64,000 nt of DNA. Source: Gnetum montanum. Its lineage: Eukaryota; Streptophyta; Gnetopsida; Gnetales; Gnetaceae. The stretch is taken from positions 23,107-87,106 of the forward strand of contig MNCI01008880.1 in NCBI GenBank assembly GCA_015680685.1, read 5' to 3'. Positions 1 through 11,444 of the stretch are shown here, one piece after another (position 1 is the first letter of the stretch; each line of letters starts with the position of its first letter). The translations under genes were made by a program, and so were the position numbers. The notes beneath the pieces were generated by a model that saw only the letters and a program-made list of their open reading frames with translations, did not search any database and was not told the origin of the DNA.

Positions 1-640
1 AATGAATTCCATCTATTGGTGTGAGCATGTCATAGTCCTTGCGATCAACATCATAGCACCATTGAATCCATTCCTTTTTGATGCTGGAATCTACCTACAT
101 CAAAATCTTGATGACATTTTTCCTCATTTCAGGCAACCTAAGTGCCTCTACAATGGCTTGCATTAAGTAGGACATTGAAATGTCCTTGATCTTGATCATT
201 GAAGAACTAGCTTGCCTATTGTTCTAAAATAAGAACGTCTCTTCCATATACCACTCCTCGTTGGAAGTGATAATTGGCCACATGGGAGAGGCCTTTAGTT
301 GGTCCTGTACCTCTTTAGGTGCTTACTCTAAGAAAGATCTAAAGTTCAACTCTTGAAGCACTATCTTCTAGACCTCCCTTGATTTGATTTGGTTCAGCTA
401 GGCTTCCATCAAGGCAACCTCAAGGTTTGCTTGTTGAGCTAGTGCTTCTTCCTAATGGAAATGTTCTATTGCTACCACCTATTCTAGAATTTAATGAATA
501 GAGTCCACTTCGACCTCTTCCTTAAGAGGTCCTATGGCATGGGTTGTAATTATTTCTTCCTAGGTTGGTTCTTGGCCCCTTCCCATTCTTGGTCATTTTC
601 CCTTGGTTGAGATGGTCCTCCTTCTTATGTGTGTTTGCCT
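1..640 (-). pseudogene. Degenerate gag-like coding remnant, cut by window edge
   Basis: Read on the minus strand from about 610 down to 1, one frame stays coding-like with a handful of stops. It is rich in Glu, Lys, Leu and Met and contains stretches such as EEALAQQANLEVALMEA and WIQWCYDVDRKDYDML. I do not recognise the family with certainty. The position just beyond an LTR-like block with an apparent primer-binding region (near 640-660) fits the start of a retrotransposon gag. The stops are mostly TAG and TAA. The remnant continues off the left edge, so its C-terminal part is missing. It could also be the extra open frame some plant Ty3/gypsy elements carry, or a host gene fragment. Confidence 0.35.
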
Positions 641-644
641 TTTG

Positions 645-2770
645 GTGCCATCTACTATCACAACACATTTGTGGATTAGTAGATATAATGCGTAGCTTAA
701 AATTTTTGGATACTGTATCTCGTTAATTAGTTACACTTGGCTACGATTGGACCATGGTAAATTGATTAATTTATTATTATTTTATTAGTTAATTAATTTT
801 TTATTATAAGTATTATCGAGGCTCATTGGAAAGGTTTAACTCTTGTAATTTGATTTTTTAATGATAATTCCTTAGTTAAAATTTTGTAGGAGTTAGAAAA
901 ATGTCAAATTTTTTTTTGTCAAAAACAGCATGTTTGTAGCCCCCATGACTAAAGGCTTACCTTTGGAAGCTACAAGTCAAAGAACGGAGTGATTTTAATA
1001 AATGGTTAGAAAGTTATGGGCTCTGGAAGGTTCTAGGCTTTGAAAATTGCAAAAACTCCTTGGACATTTGTGAGCCAATGAGAAAATTTCTAAGAAGGGT
1101 AGTGCATTTATATAGTATATTTGTGTTACGTCGATGGGGCCACATATACGAGGCTTCATATACACATGGACTTTGTCGACAAGGCCCTGTTTATGGGATC
1201 TGTAAACAAAATTTTCAAACTTGAATATTTGGAAAAATACAAGGAATTTTTGAATGAATTTGGGGTCCATGGAGTCCTAGAATCCCAAGAATATGATGAA
1301 AGCATCGAAGAGGATCTTTGAAAGCTCAAAAATTTAAAAAATTGATGGAGAATATTTGAATTAAAGAAAATTATTAAAGGAGCACATGGTCGGATGCAAA
1401 AGATGGATGCATGAAAGATTCTGATTACAATAATATCTAAGGATAAGATTTTTAATGAACCCAACCAAGAGGCATGTAAGTGGATCCTCTCCATAACAAC
1501 ACATGCCCTGTTTACCCTTGCATAACCTTAACCTAAGGAGTACATGGGCCCCATAATTGATTAATGGTTTATGAAAGTTAAGGACCAAAACCCAGAACAT
1601 TCAACCAAAGAATTCAAGTACGTTAGGCAAAGAAACTGAATAAGAACAAGGACACCAGTAGTTAGGTGAGTTATGGGCAACATGGATGGATGATGGAGAA
1701 GGTGGAATGGAGTTCCAAATTGAGATCATAAGAAGTCCTTTGTGGATTTGTAATTAAATGACCTAAGAAGATTCATGCTTAGTCTGGACCAAAACCAATT
1801 GCTTTGAGTGACTTTGCATCACCACTCTAAGACTAATCCACCCCCCTAAGACATAAGAGTGCTTCCATAGAACAACCACCATTCTCTAAAGAGAAGAAAA
1901 GAGAAATAGGAAGTGAGAGAGGGCCTTAGTTAGAGGGGACCGTCAGGCACGGGTAACATGTCTTTCTAGTTCCATAACAATTGCTTGTAGCCCATTCATT
2001 TGTCTAAGGGGTGTGCTTTGAATTCCCATAATGTTTTTTTTCTTTTATTTTTGTTTGTTTGTTTGTTTTTTCTTTTTTCTTTTTGGAATTTTTGAATGGG
2101 AACCATACCATGCAAAGACTTATTCCACTTCCTATTATTGGTTAACATGGAACGGTAAGAAATCCATGAAAATACTCATGCACTGAAGTAAGTAGAAGAG
2201 TACAAAGAGTATTCAGTTCCCTTGAAGTCACACCTTGTGCAAACCGTTGAATCCTTCCTAATTCTGGAAATCACCAAGGTCACAAATTTATTAAAGGTTT
2301 ATTTAATGAAAGGGACCTCAAATTTCCAAAACAAGAAAAACCATAAAGTTTGTGGATGGGTGGATGACATGGACTCATTACCTATTCCATGAGAAATAAA
2401 TCATGTCTTAGCCATGGATACAAAAATTCAAAAATAGAAACCAGACATTAGCAAACAAAATCATTAAGCGTAAACCACCATTAGCAATAGCTACAACACC
2501 ACTGTGTCCTATTGGCACAAAGCACATTTATTAACAAAAATTAGAAAATCATACTAAAATTAAATAAAAAAAGGGAAAATATATAAGAAAGTGTAAAATA
2601 TTCAATAAAACTTTAAATGTACTAACAATGGTGTAAAACAAAAAATGTTGTAAAATAGAAAAAAGTTTTAAAATTAAAAAGGTATAAAATAAATAATTTG
2701 CAAAAAATAAAAATGTATAAAATAAAATGTAGAAAAAATAAGGAACCATGTATATGGTTAGCATGGATGG
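645..2770 (-). mobile_element. LTR/UTR-like block, copy 1 (Athila-like family, minus)
   Basis: This stretch is non-coding and collinear with 21850-23640. The two copies share the left end (TTGTGAT on the minus strand, followed by a TGG-rich start), the centre (matching text near 1450-1560 and 2200-2330) and the right end, where both continue into the integrase end of an Athila-like pol on the minus strand. A TATA-like ACTATATAAATGC lies on the minus strand near 1110. The layout fits a 3' untranslated region plus LTR, but I could not fix TG/CA ends. The segment from about 760 to 1330 is poorly matched in the other copy and contains text resembling the LTR-A promoter region. Confidence 0.45.
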
Positions 2771-2989
2771 CCATCTCCCCCATGATTGAGTTGGAAGGAG
2801 GAGATCCAAAAAATTGAGCATGGTTATCTATCCATTGAGGTATTTGTTGTACTAGCTCACTTGGGCTCTTGGAAAGGATTTACCTATTGGATGTTCACCA
2901 ACTACTTCTTTTCTAGGCTTTCAAATTTGTATATGATCATGTCCCCAGAAGGAAATATTTCATCAATTATCTAATGCCCCTTCCATAAT

Positions 2990-4080
2990 GTTTGGAATTT
3001 GGTTTTTTGAGGAACATGTGTGGGGTTCTAGTAGATTACCTTACCTCTAGGTTGAAGTTTGATGCTTCTAATTCTTAGGTCATGTCATTGTTTGTTAAAT
3101 GCCTTGTGCACTTCATTCAAGAATAGGGCTACCAATTGATTTTCGTCTAGCACATTTAGGTTTATTAGTATTTCTTTTTATCCCAGACTTAGGTCAAGGT
3201 CTAGGTCATAGGCTATTGAGAGTATACGAAGCTCAGATTGAATTGGGAGTGTTGGAAGTTTTTTATACATCAACTCATAGGCATAGTAGCCAATAGAGAG
3301 TTTCCATGTTAAGTGGTAGGCCTAAAGGGCATTGTTCAGTTTCATGCTCCAGTCTCTCTTATATTTGCTAATAGTTGTTGTTAGGATCTTCATGACCTTC
3401 CTATTGGTAACCTCTACTTGACCATTGGCTTGGGGGTGGTAGGGTGTTGTTAATTTATGTTCAACCCCCAAGCGTTACATGAGTTTGTGAAAAGTAGCAT
3501 TTGTAAAATGGGTTTTGTTGTCAAAAATTAGTGCGCTTGGCATCCCAAACCTATTCATAATAGTTTGTTATACAAACTGCACAGTAGTGGATGATGTATA
3601 GTTGATGACAGCTACTGCTTCTATCCATTTTGTGCAGTAATCAATGGTGACAATTATATATGCCTTTCCATTTGACATGGGTGTGATGGGGCCATTGAAG
3701 TTGATGCTCCATATGTTGAAGGGTTCTAGTGGTTAAATCCATTATTGAGGATCCTCCATTTGTGTTGTCATCCCACCAATTGATTGATAGTATTCATAGG
3801 ATTAGATAAATTGGTAAGCATCCCTGAAGATTGTGGGATAATAGTATCCTACCATCAGGATTCTTATGGTCATGCATCTCCTTGCATATTGGCCTCTGCA
3901 AGGTCCTTCATGAGCATCCAGGAGAACATGCAATTGATTCACATCAGGGACACACCAATGAACTAGGCCATCGGTGCACACCTTATAAAGGTGTTTATTG
4001 ATTTCCATGAAGCATTGGCCTAATGAAGAAACTATTGTTTCTTCCTCTAATCCAAAATCTTGTGGCATTCTTGAGTGAGA
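2990..4080 (-). pseudogene. Integrase remnant, Athila-like copy 1
   Basis: The N-terminal zinc-binding part is readable at 4068-3802 on the minus strand, with the DAHEG ... QY segment (second His lost relative to the GGHY of copy 2). The catalytic core follows at about 3790-3100: the first catalytic Asp region reads SINFNG where the family has G-IDFMG, so the Asp is replaced by Asn, and the second region reads IFDNKTHF. Integrase joins element cDNA to host DNA in the nucleus; this copy is inactive by residue loss and frameshifts. It is the last pol domain before the LTR/UTR block, as usual for Ty3/gypsy. Confidence 0.65.
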
Positions 4081-4089
4081 AGATAAGTG

Positions 4090-4680
4090 AGGATGCCATC
4101 ATACCATTAAAATTCTGTGTGCATATGTTCATTAATTACACCAGCAAAGAGGAGTTCATCTGGGAATTGATTAGAGAGTGGGCTCTCTTCCTCTTTGTCA
4201 TCCCATCGTAACCAAGAGAGATGGTTAGAGATCACATTCTTAGTTCACTTTTGATCTACCATTATAAGATTGAATTCCTACAAGATCACCCACCACTGTA
4301 TGACATGGGGGCTCACTGTTGACTTATTCATGAGGAAGGGAATGGCACTATGGTCAATGTGCACAAAAACTTTATATCCAAGCACATAATGCCTAAAATT
4401 TTCCAAAGCATACACCACTACCATTAGTTCTTTCTTTGTTGTGGTGTAATTCAACTGTGTGCCCAAAATGCTTCTTGTTGTCCAATTATGTAAGTATGGC
4501 TCCCAAGGCATAATTTAATGCATTTGTCATGATATGAAACATTTTAGACCAATCAGGTGCTCAAGAGTTGGAGTCTCTACAAGCTTCTACTTGAGGCTTT
4601 GGAATGTCTTTTCACATTCCTTTGTCTAGATGAATGGAGCATCTTTCTTTGTTAGCTCAAGCAATGGTTTTGCAATCTTA
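4090..4680 (-). pseudogene. RNase H remnant, Athila-like copy 1
   Basis: The minus strand at 4511-4278 reads a clear Ty3/gypsy RNase H: QLNYTTTKKELMVVVYAL, then YKVFVHIDHSAIPFLMNK, followed by the P-VIQW segment. The family text is NYTTTEKEL and TDHSALKYL, so the central Glu region is kept. RNase H removes the RNA strand during reverse transcription. The adjoining sequence to 4090 holds the QEFD and ADHLS region in broken frames. It sits between RT (right) and integrase (left) on the minus strand. Confidence 0.7.
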
Positions 4681-4689
4681 GAGAAATTC

Positions 4690-5800
4690 TCTATGAATTA
4701 CCAGTAGTTGCCAATGTGTCCAAGGAATGACCAAACATCTTTAATAGTTTCTAGTTGACAACTTATTCCTTGGATGATTCTTATTTTTTAGGATTCACCT
4801 CAATCCCTACTTGAGAAATTCTATGCCCTAGTACAATGCCTTCTTGGACCATGAGAAGGCTCTTCTTCCAATTAAGCCAAAGGTTTGTTTTCAAACATCA
4901 TTTGAGTACTTTCTCAAGGTGGTTCAAGGCTTGCTCGAGTGTAGAACTATAAGTGGAGAAGTTATCCATGAAGACTTCCACTTCACTACCAATTTGCTAT
5001 TGAAAGATGCTTAAGACTAGGCATTGGAAAGTGATAGGAGCATTGCACAGACAAAAAGACATCTTTCAATATGCAAAATTTTCCCATAGACTTGTGAATG
5101 TTGTTTTGGCCTGGTCTTCTGGTGCAATCTAGATTTGGTTATAACCACTATAACCATCTAGAAAGTTGTAATAGAAATGCCCAGATATGGTATCCAACAC
5201 TTGATTAATGAATGACAACAAAAAATGATCTTTAAATTTTGCAATGTTTAATAGCCTGAAGTTGATACAAATCCATCACTTGCCACCTCTCTTTGGCACT
5301 ATCACAAGTGGGCAAATCCACTCGCTATCTACAATGGGGTAGATGAACCCTACCTTAAGGAGTTACTTGATCTCCTCTTTGACGATTTGCTTCAATTTTT
5401 GATTCAACCACTATTATGGTTGCCTCCTTGGATTCATGGATGGAACAGTATAAATATGGTGCTGGCATATCCATGGATCAATTCCAGTGAGTTTAGGATA
5501 TGACTAGACAAAGGCTATTGGCCATTTGTTAACCACTTTCAATAGTTTTTCTTTTTTCTTGGGAGCAAGTTTGGCATTAAGTATGATCTGCTTGTCATTT
5601 TTCAAGAATGCATATTCCAGGCCAACAGGTAGAAATTCTTAAGGATCTCTAACTCTCCCCAATTGGTATCATCATTTGCATTATTAGAGAGTTGGTAATG
5701 GACTTGCTCTGGTTTATCCATGCCTTCAACATAGGCACATGTTAGGCTCTTAGTAGGTTTCATGCAAAGTATGCTACTTCCAAGATCCATTGTTAGTCAT
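4690..5800 (-). pseudogene. Reverse transcriptase remnant, Athila-like copy 1
   Basis: On the minus strand the RT fingers/palm text is recognisable: a D-FPLP to FIDQVL region near 5220, FLDGYSGYNQI near 5150, a MPFGLCNAP segment (here MSFCLCNAP) near 5050, and the catalytic box at about 4955-4975 reading EVFMDNFS. The family box is FMDD; the second Asp is Asn here, a single G-to-A change, so the active site is lost. The upstream segment at 5790-5602 matches the pre-RT linker of copy 2. Several stops interrupt the frame. Confidence 0.7.
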
Positions 5801-5846
5801 TGAGTGCTCTCCTATTTTGTGACTTCTACATATAGGTAACTTTGAA

Positions 5847-6330
5847 CTATAGATTCATCGATAAGCTGTCTGCATGATTTAATGGATGTGCTCTTGATAG
5901 ACCAAAGTTTCTGCACGCAATTACACCCTGCATTGCTATACGCGATGCATGGAACTTGCTTCTTTTGATTTTTCCAAATGCATTTTCCTTAGATATTTCT
6001 AGGTAAACATCTCTGATGCCCATTCTCACATCAACAACGCTTAGCCATGCCCTCCTCATAATGATTGGAAAGTTCCCCTTACAATTCTCAACCTTGATTA
6101 CTAAGAAATCGATAGGATAAGACCACCCACAAATAGTGATTACAATGTCTTCTACAAATTCCAATGGAATAATAATGGACTAGCCTACTAATGCTAATTG
6201 GATATTACTGTTCTTGAGAGAAAACAAGTTCTAGGAAGTATACATCTCATGAGGAATTAAGTTAACACCAAACCTTGAATCAAAAAGAGCTTTACGTGGT
6301 TCATTCCTAGCAAGCTGTAAATAAATAAGA
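5847..6330 (-). pseudogene. Retropepsin-type protease remnant, Athila-like copy 1
   Basis: The minus strand at about 6290 reads ALFDSRFGVNLIPHEM, where Athila-type proteases have ALCDLGASINLMP; the active-site D-T/L-G motif is altered to DSRFG. The downstream part at 6164-5847 reads WSYPIDFLVIKVENC and PIIMRRAWLSVVDVRMG, matching the ILGRPWL region. The protease cuts the Gag-Pol polyprotein. It lies between gag (right) and RT (left) on the minus strand. The matching region in copy 2 is 27560-28040. Confidence 0.7.
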
Positions 6331-7019
6331 GGACTTCTAAGATTAGCTAATTTCTTGGTAAGGTTGCTAGCCTAGATCCAATCAGATACAGCATGAGCAA
6401 GCATAACAATATGTATTTTGGATAGTATTTGGTTTGAAAAGTTTTTGATGGAATGGTTTGTAAAGGATGAGGTAGGAGTAAGGTGACTAACCACCTAAGT
6501 TTGTGAGGGCTTAGTAGGGCTGTTGGGTCAAAAAAATGGTCTTTTATGGAGATGAGGTTCCAAACCACTTGGTTGATTAGTTGGTTTTAAATTGATGACC
6601 CTGGTAGCATTGCGTTACTACGACTAGGCTGGAATTTCACCATGCATGGATGGAGAAAGTGGTAGCTATGTTGAGGATGGAGGAACAAGTGTAGGAACAT
6701 GAGGAAGATAAGAATGAAATGTGGTATCCCTCTTGGAATATGAAGAATGAGTTCTATAGTATTCAAAAGAATAGTAGTGATGTTGGAAAGCAGAAATGTG
6801 ACTTAAAGAGTCACATGGAAACAAAGGTTGCTGAACATAATACCCATATGGATCTAGTTGTTTACAAGGGTACTGCTACCTTGGTGGTGGCATCTCCCAC
6901 AAATGTGGGTGTTGCCACTATTGGTACTTTTCATACAATTTTGGTGGAGTTCCACTTGAACAATATTGTTGTTGTTGATGGAATTACCTAGGATTGCCTT
7001 GAGGATAATGCAGTCTTCT

Positions 7020-8936
7020 AGGTGTTTGTCTTTTTTCTAGTCATGGATTCAGAGCATACACCCCAGACTCCTATAAGTGTGACATGATAGGACAACATCC
7101 CTTAGGTTGTTCATATTGGTAGATGTCACACACACCATCATCATTTGATTTAGTTTTCAAAATTTTCTCTATGGTAGGAATCTTGCCCTTATCCCTTTGA
7201 TTGACACAATCAGCTTCCTTTCACCTCCTATGGTCATAATCACTACTTTGTTCTTTGGACTCTTTAGCAATTTTTAGAATAGCTTGAAATATATTGTCCA
7301 TAGACTCCCACAACTAATCTATCTTAGTCAAAATTTTAGAGGTAAATTTTTGAATCAGTAAGGTTTTTTGATTCACCACCTCTTCAAGTGGTGATTCCTC
7401 TTCACTATCACAAAATTAGACCTCCCTTTTTCTAATGGAAGGATCCCTGTTATATTTCTTAACACTTTCTAATTATCCCAACTCTTATTCTTCTTTTGCT
7501 ACTTACTTGATCAACCTTTGGATTTGATGGGCTCTTAACTCTAATAGTCTTCCTTGGGCATAGATCCCAAGAGTTCTTCTCATTTTAAAGCAAAGCTCAT
7601 CTATGATGTGGCAAAGTTGTTCTTGCTAAGAGTAACCATGGCTAGGGCATCAATGTAATAAGGAATAATATCTACCCATGGCGACATCCAAGGACTCATG
7701 TATTTCTTGTTTCCACCCTTAGATTTACCTTGTCAGATTAGATACTTGAGTGTACATTTGATACTTGTTGTGGAATAGTTCAAGCATTGTACTCCATTTA
7801 TGGATTGATTCTAGCTCCAAGGACCAATACAAGCTTTCTACTTCTTTGATGAGTGTCCTCAGAAATAACTTAAGCTTTTGCCAATTTTTTTCTATGTTTT
7901 ATAAGGAATAGGCATTTTGAAAAGCCTAAAGATGATTTTGTGGATTGGAGTTATATCCCCCCTCAAACTTGGGGATGTTGTTCATATCCAATCGCTTGAT
8001 CCTTCTAGCTTTCACATGCCTTGTTAGAATTCTCACTATCTCTATGATGTTTAGCATGCTTTAGGTGGCAAGTAAACGTTCATTGTAGCCATGATCTTAG
8101 TGTGTATAATACCCTCTTCTACCCCTTCATTCATGATGATGGACCTCTCTTAAATGCCTATGCCCTAGATCTTGACTTGCCCAATGGTCCCTATGATCAT
8201 CTTGGTCTCATCGATCACCTCCATCATGATTGCATCTCCTACAATTGTGTTTAGAGATAGAAGAGGAAGAAGAAGATAATGAAGATGAAGAGGAAGGAGG
8301 ACTAGCATCATCACAGTGCCTGCCACTCCCTCTTTAGTGGGCGCAACCACAATCATGATCATACTACTTACCCGCATCCCTACCATGACTCCTCTTCTTG
8401 GATCCTCATTTGTCATGGGATCCATTCTTACCAAAACCAAGATTATGTATAGTGGACTGAAAGTTTTAGTTTTGATTTCCTTCACCAAAGTCAAAGTGAG
8501 AAGTCTCTCTATATGGAAAAATCCCAAAGAAGGATTCTCCAACATATTTTTGGTACATCAGGAATGGAGAATCATTGGACTGCTTCCCCTTCATTGATTC
8601 ATAACACTGCTCTAGTTGTCGATCCCTTAGACATTTTGCATCGATCAGATGATAATCCCTAGCATTACTATCCTACAAAACATATTTAGCATGAAGCCCT
8701 TGGATGCCCAACCGCATAAGAGTTTGGTGGAGCATCACAAGAATGGATCGATCAGGCGGCAACACAATGTTTCCCTCCATGTCTCGCCATTGCAGTTGTT
8801 CATCTTGGTGTAGGACAAAGGTGAAATTGGGTACATGCTCATTAGCATGAGCATATATCACTTGTTATTGCTGGAGCACTTGTTGATTTACTCTATCAAA
8901 CTTGGATGGAGAATCACTTATGTGAGAAGAAGACAT
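7020..8936 (-). pseudogene. gag pseudogene, Athila-like copy 1
   Basis: I place the start at the ATG whose complement is 8934-8936 (MSSSHISDSPSKFDRV). Recognisable segments, leftwards: FTFVLHQDEQLQW near 8800, a Ser/Arg/Asp/His-rich stretch at 8500-8160, the capsid core RLDMNNIPKFEGGYN near 7990, ELFHNKYQMYTQVS near 7760, and a cysteine motif C-IYQYEQPKGCCP near 7110. The same gag is present on the plus strand at 18446-20660, and its end in copy 2 at 28750-28968. Gag forms the cytoplasmic virus-like particle. Many TAG and TAA stops break the frame. Open frames on the plus strand here (such as 8316-8597) are shadows. Confidence 0.7.
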
Positions 8937-9099
8937 CTTAGATTAGAAGACAAGAAATGTAGTGTACTTTCTTATAATTGTTGTAGTTATTTTGATGTAT
9001 GATATGAATTTAGGGTTCATTTAATTGATTTTAAATAAATTTTCACTAAGTCCTAGATAGCACACGTAACAAACTAAAGGTCCCCCACAATGACACTAA

Positions 9100-9980
9100 T
9101 GATTAGCGGTGAGTATGCCCTACACCCAACCATATGAATTACAAGTGTTCATGTGTAATCTAATCAAATTTTATGGACCTTAAGTTCCTAAGCATGCTTG
9201 TTCTAGAAAGTGAAATCTAATCATGATGATTGTTGTCTTCCCAGCTACACTTGTGAAGCTTATTTGTATAGTTAAGTGTAATTGGGGCGCATGATTTTTA
9301 TTATTTTATATTTTATTCACCTACGATTGATAACAAGTTGAAACTCAATTTATTGACAAATTTAACTAATTTGATTGCTAATTAATAACTAACTGTACTA
9401 ACATAAGCATCTGGTTCTGCTTTCTATACACATCCTGAATGCATACAACACTACTAGGCTACCGAGCATTAAGCATTGCTAGGATTACAAAGCATTGTAT
9501 GTTATGCTCGAAGTGGTTGTACTTATCTGTATAACATATTTAGCTTAATTAGTTAATTAATTAAATTCTTACTTATCTTAATTAATTCCATAATTAATGA
9601 AAATGGTAAATGTAGAAATAAATCATTACTCTATTCCAAGTGTTGCAAGGTTTGATCAAAAGGCTCGTCTTTATTGTCATTCACAATGGTGTGCTCAGGT
9701 ACATCAGTGCTTGAATAAAGATCCGTACACTTTCTGACTCCTATTGCAGGCACTCAAAAAATATTCTAACTCTCAAATGACAAAACTACAAGAGCTTTGC
9801 TAGAACTATGATAAGACTTGCCATAAACATGGAAAATGAGCATGTATTTATAGACTATATTGTGGAGTTGCGTCGATAGGGCCTCATAAACACAACAAAC
9901 ACCATGTCGACATGGCCTCATTGATTGGGCAACACCACGTTGATGCTGGCCCATCGACATGATACTTTGACACTTCATCA
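9100..9980 (+). mobile_element. LTR-A copy 1 (probable old LTR)
   Basis: It begins TGATTAGCGGTGAGTATGCC and ends ACACTTCATCA, matching the TGATGAG...CTCATCA termini of the other LTR-A copies. Internal landmarks are shared in order: the ACCATA-GAAT segment near the start, the chloroplast-like AGTGTAATTG...ATGATTTTTATT segment at 9270, the hexamer-rich GCTACCGAGCATTAAGCATTG at 9460, the GTGCTCAGGTAC at 9690, a TATTTATAGA box near 9847, and a palindrome-rich 3' end (GTCGAC). The flanks ACTAA and ACCAG do not match, so no target-site duplication is visible. Confidence 0.7.
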
Positions 9981-10089
9981 ACCAGTCATCACTTAGATAT
10001 ATATAGGTTAAGGATTTCAGCCACAAGGGTTTTAGCATTAATTTGAGGTAGCAAGGGGTCTAACATTGATATTACATGTAATGCTACCA

Positions 10090-11210
10090 GATTTAGTAGG
10101 TGATTCTTTACGTTGAACCATTACTTCTTTTCATTTCTATGAATTACCTAATGATTTATATGAATCCATTACTTAAGAAATTTCTAAATTGTATTTTTAT
10201 GCAAATTCTGGGTTATTTACCTCATACATTAAGTTTTTTGAATCATTTAAATTTGGTTTGAAAAGATTGTGGTTTGGATGCTATCCATGCTTTTTATTTG
10301 TCAAATTCATTTTTGTCGGTAGAATTTGCTGATTTGACAGTGGATTCTAAGGCCCTTAATATCAATATTTTCAATCATCATCATGCTTTATTGATTATTT
10401 GAAAGTGGACTTCTTCTTTTAATCTAGCATGTCTTGAATTTTGAAAGTTTCTTTGTTTTGTTGAACTGTCAAATCTTCCATTAATTTTTGAAAAAGTTAC
10501 AAGAGATATTGTCTCTCATATTAAGCCAATGAAGCATTCTAAAATCCCTTGCTGCAACTAGTGAGTTTTGTAGAATTCAATATATCATTGAAGTGAATCT
10601 TAATTCAATTAAAAGAGAAATTCTTCTACGTGTTAGTGGAATTGATTATGTGCAAAAGGTTGTTTATTACAACCTTCCAAAGTCATGTCACTATTATCAT
10701 CGAGAAGATCACATATTTGATTTATATCCTTTTATGCTACAAAAAAGGCATGGCAAGCATGTCAACAATAAGCTCCTATAAATGCCACTAAGGTTTCTTT
10801 TGCAAATGATATAAATCTTACTAAGGTTTTTTCTATAGATGTTGCAAATCTTTGGATGATTTCTTCTACTAATGTTTCAATAGTTAGCACATCCCTTTCT
10901 TTTACTGTTGTTCAAAAAAATATATCTTTAAGAAAGGTTTCAATGAAATCAGTTTCAAAACATTCTTCAATGACTAAGGATAAAAAATATATGTTCCCCA
11001 GGTTTCACAAAATTCTATTATTGATTTAAATGATTTTCAACTAGTTCTTCATAATAAAAAACATCAAGGAAGTCTATCTATTAGTGATTGCATGCCAAAT
11101 CTTTAGAATGAACAACATGTTCATGATATTTTAATTGCTAATAATTCATTAATAGTTATTGGTCAAGATATGTAGATAATATCTTTTGATAATGTTGATT
11201 CTATTAATAG
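10090..11210 (+). pseudogene. LINE ORF1-like (DUF4283/zinc-knuckle type) remnant
   Basis: The plus strand reads, in broken frames, WTSSFNLACLEF near 10420, VELSNLPLIFEKVTRDI near 10465, and at 10593-10760 a segment ending VVYYNLPKSCHYYHREDHIF. This is the layout of plant DUF4283 plus CCHC-knuckle proteins, found in LINE ORF1 proteins and retroelement-related relatives (W-F--L--VWV-L-NLP-E-W, then K-DY--LP--C--C---GH). The knuckle spacing is kept but two of its cysteines read as tyrosine. The product would be an RNA-binding chaperone of the LINE particle. Multiple stops make it a pseudogene. A weaker second copy of the same segment is at 12380-12700. Confidence 0.5.
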
Positions 11211-11444
11211 GGTAGGGGCTACCTCCCCCTCCACCCAATGTTCATCTTTTCATAGAATGTCCAATTTCCTACCCCAGAGAAAAGGTTTTTTGAGAGTGGT
11301 TGTAAAGATGATAACCTAAAAAGACATATCAAATATAGTGATTTGAAGTTTCTCATCTCTATAGTACCCATCTGCTTTTGAACTCTAGATTTTTATTTTT
11401 AATATATATATATTTTGGGTTCAACATCCTTTGTTAATGATTGT

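Larger units (their letters stand above)
2775..8936 (-). mobile_element. Athila-like Ty3/gypsy element copy 1, internal region, decayed
   Basis: On the minus strand the domains occur in the order gag (8936-7020), protease, RT, RNase H, integrase (to about 2990), the normal Ty3/gypsy order. Family features pointing to the Athila group are the FMDD-type RT box (here FMDN), the QLNYTTT-KEL RNase H text and a protease of the LD-GAGVNLI type. The second copy at 24650-28970 is collinear and similarly decayed. No 5' LTR of this element is recognised to the right; a plus-oriented LTR-A copy starts at 9100 instead. Every domain contains stops or frameshifts, so the element cannot move by itself. Confidence 0.7.

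Noticed and set aside
8165-8597. Overlapping open frames on both strands, Met/Val-rich
   Set aside because: They lie over the Arg/Asp/His-rich stretch of gag in other frames; the collinear gag at 18.4-20.6 kb shows which frame is real.
11190-11444. Another SINE copy left of the solo LTR
   Set aside because: It has a C-rich stretch and a few matching words, but no A- or B-box; similarity is too weak to call.
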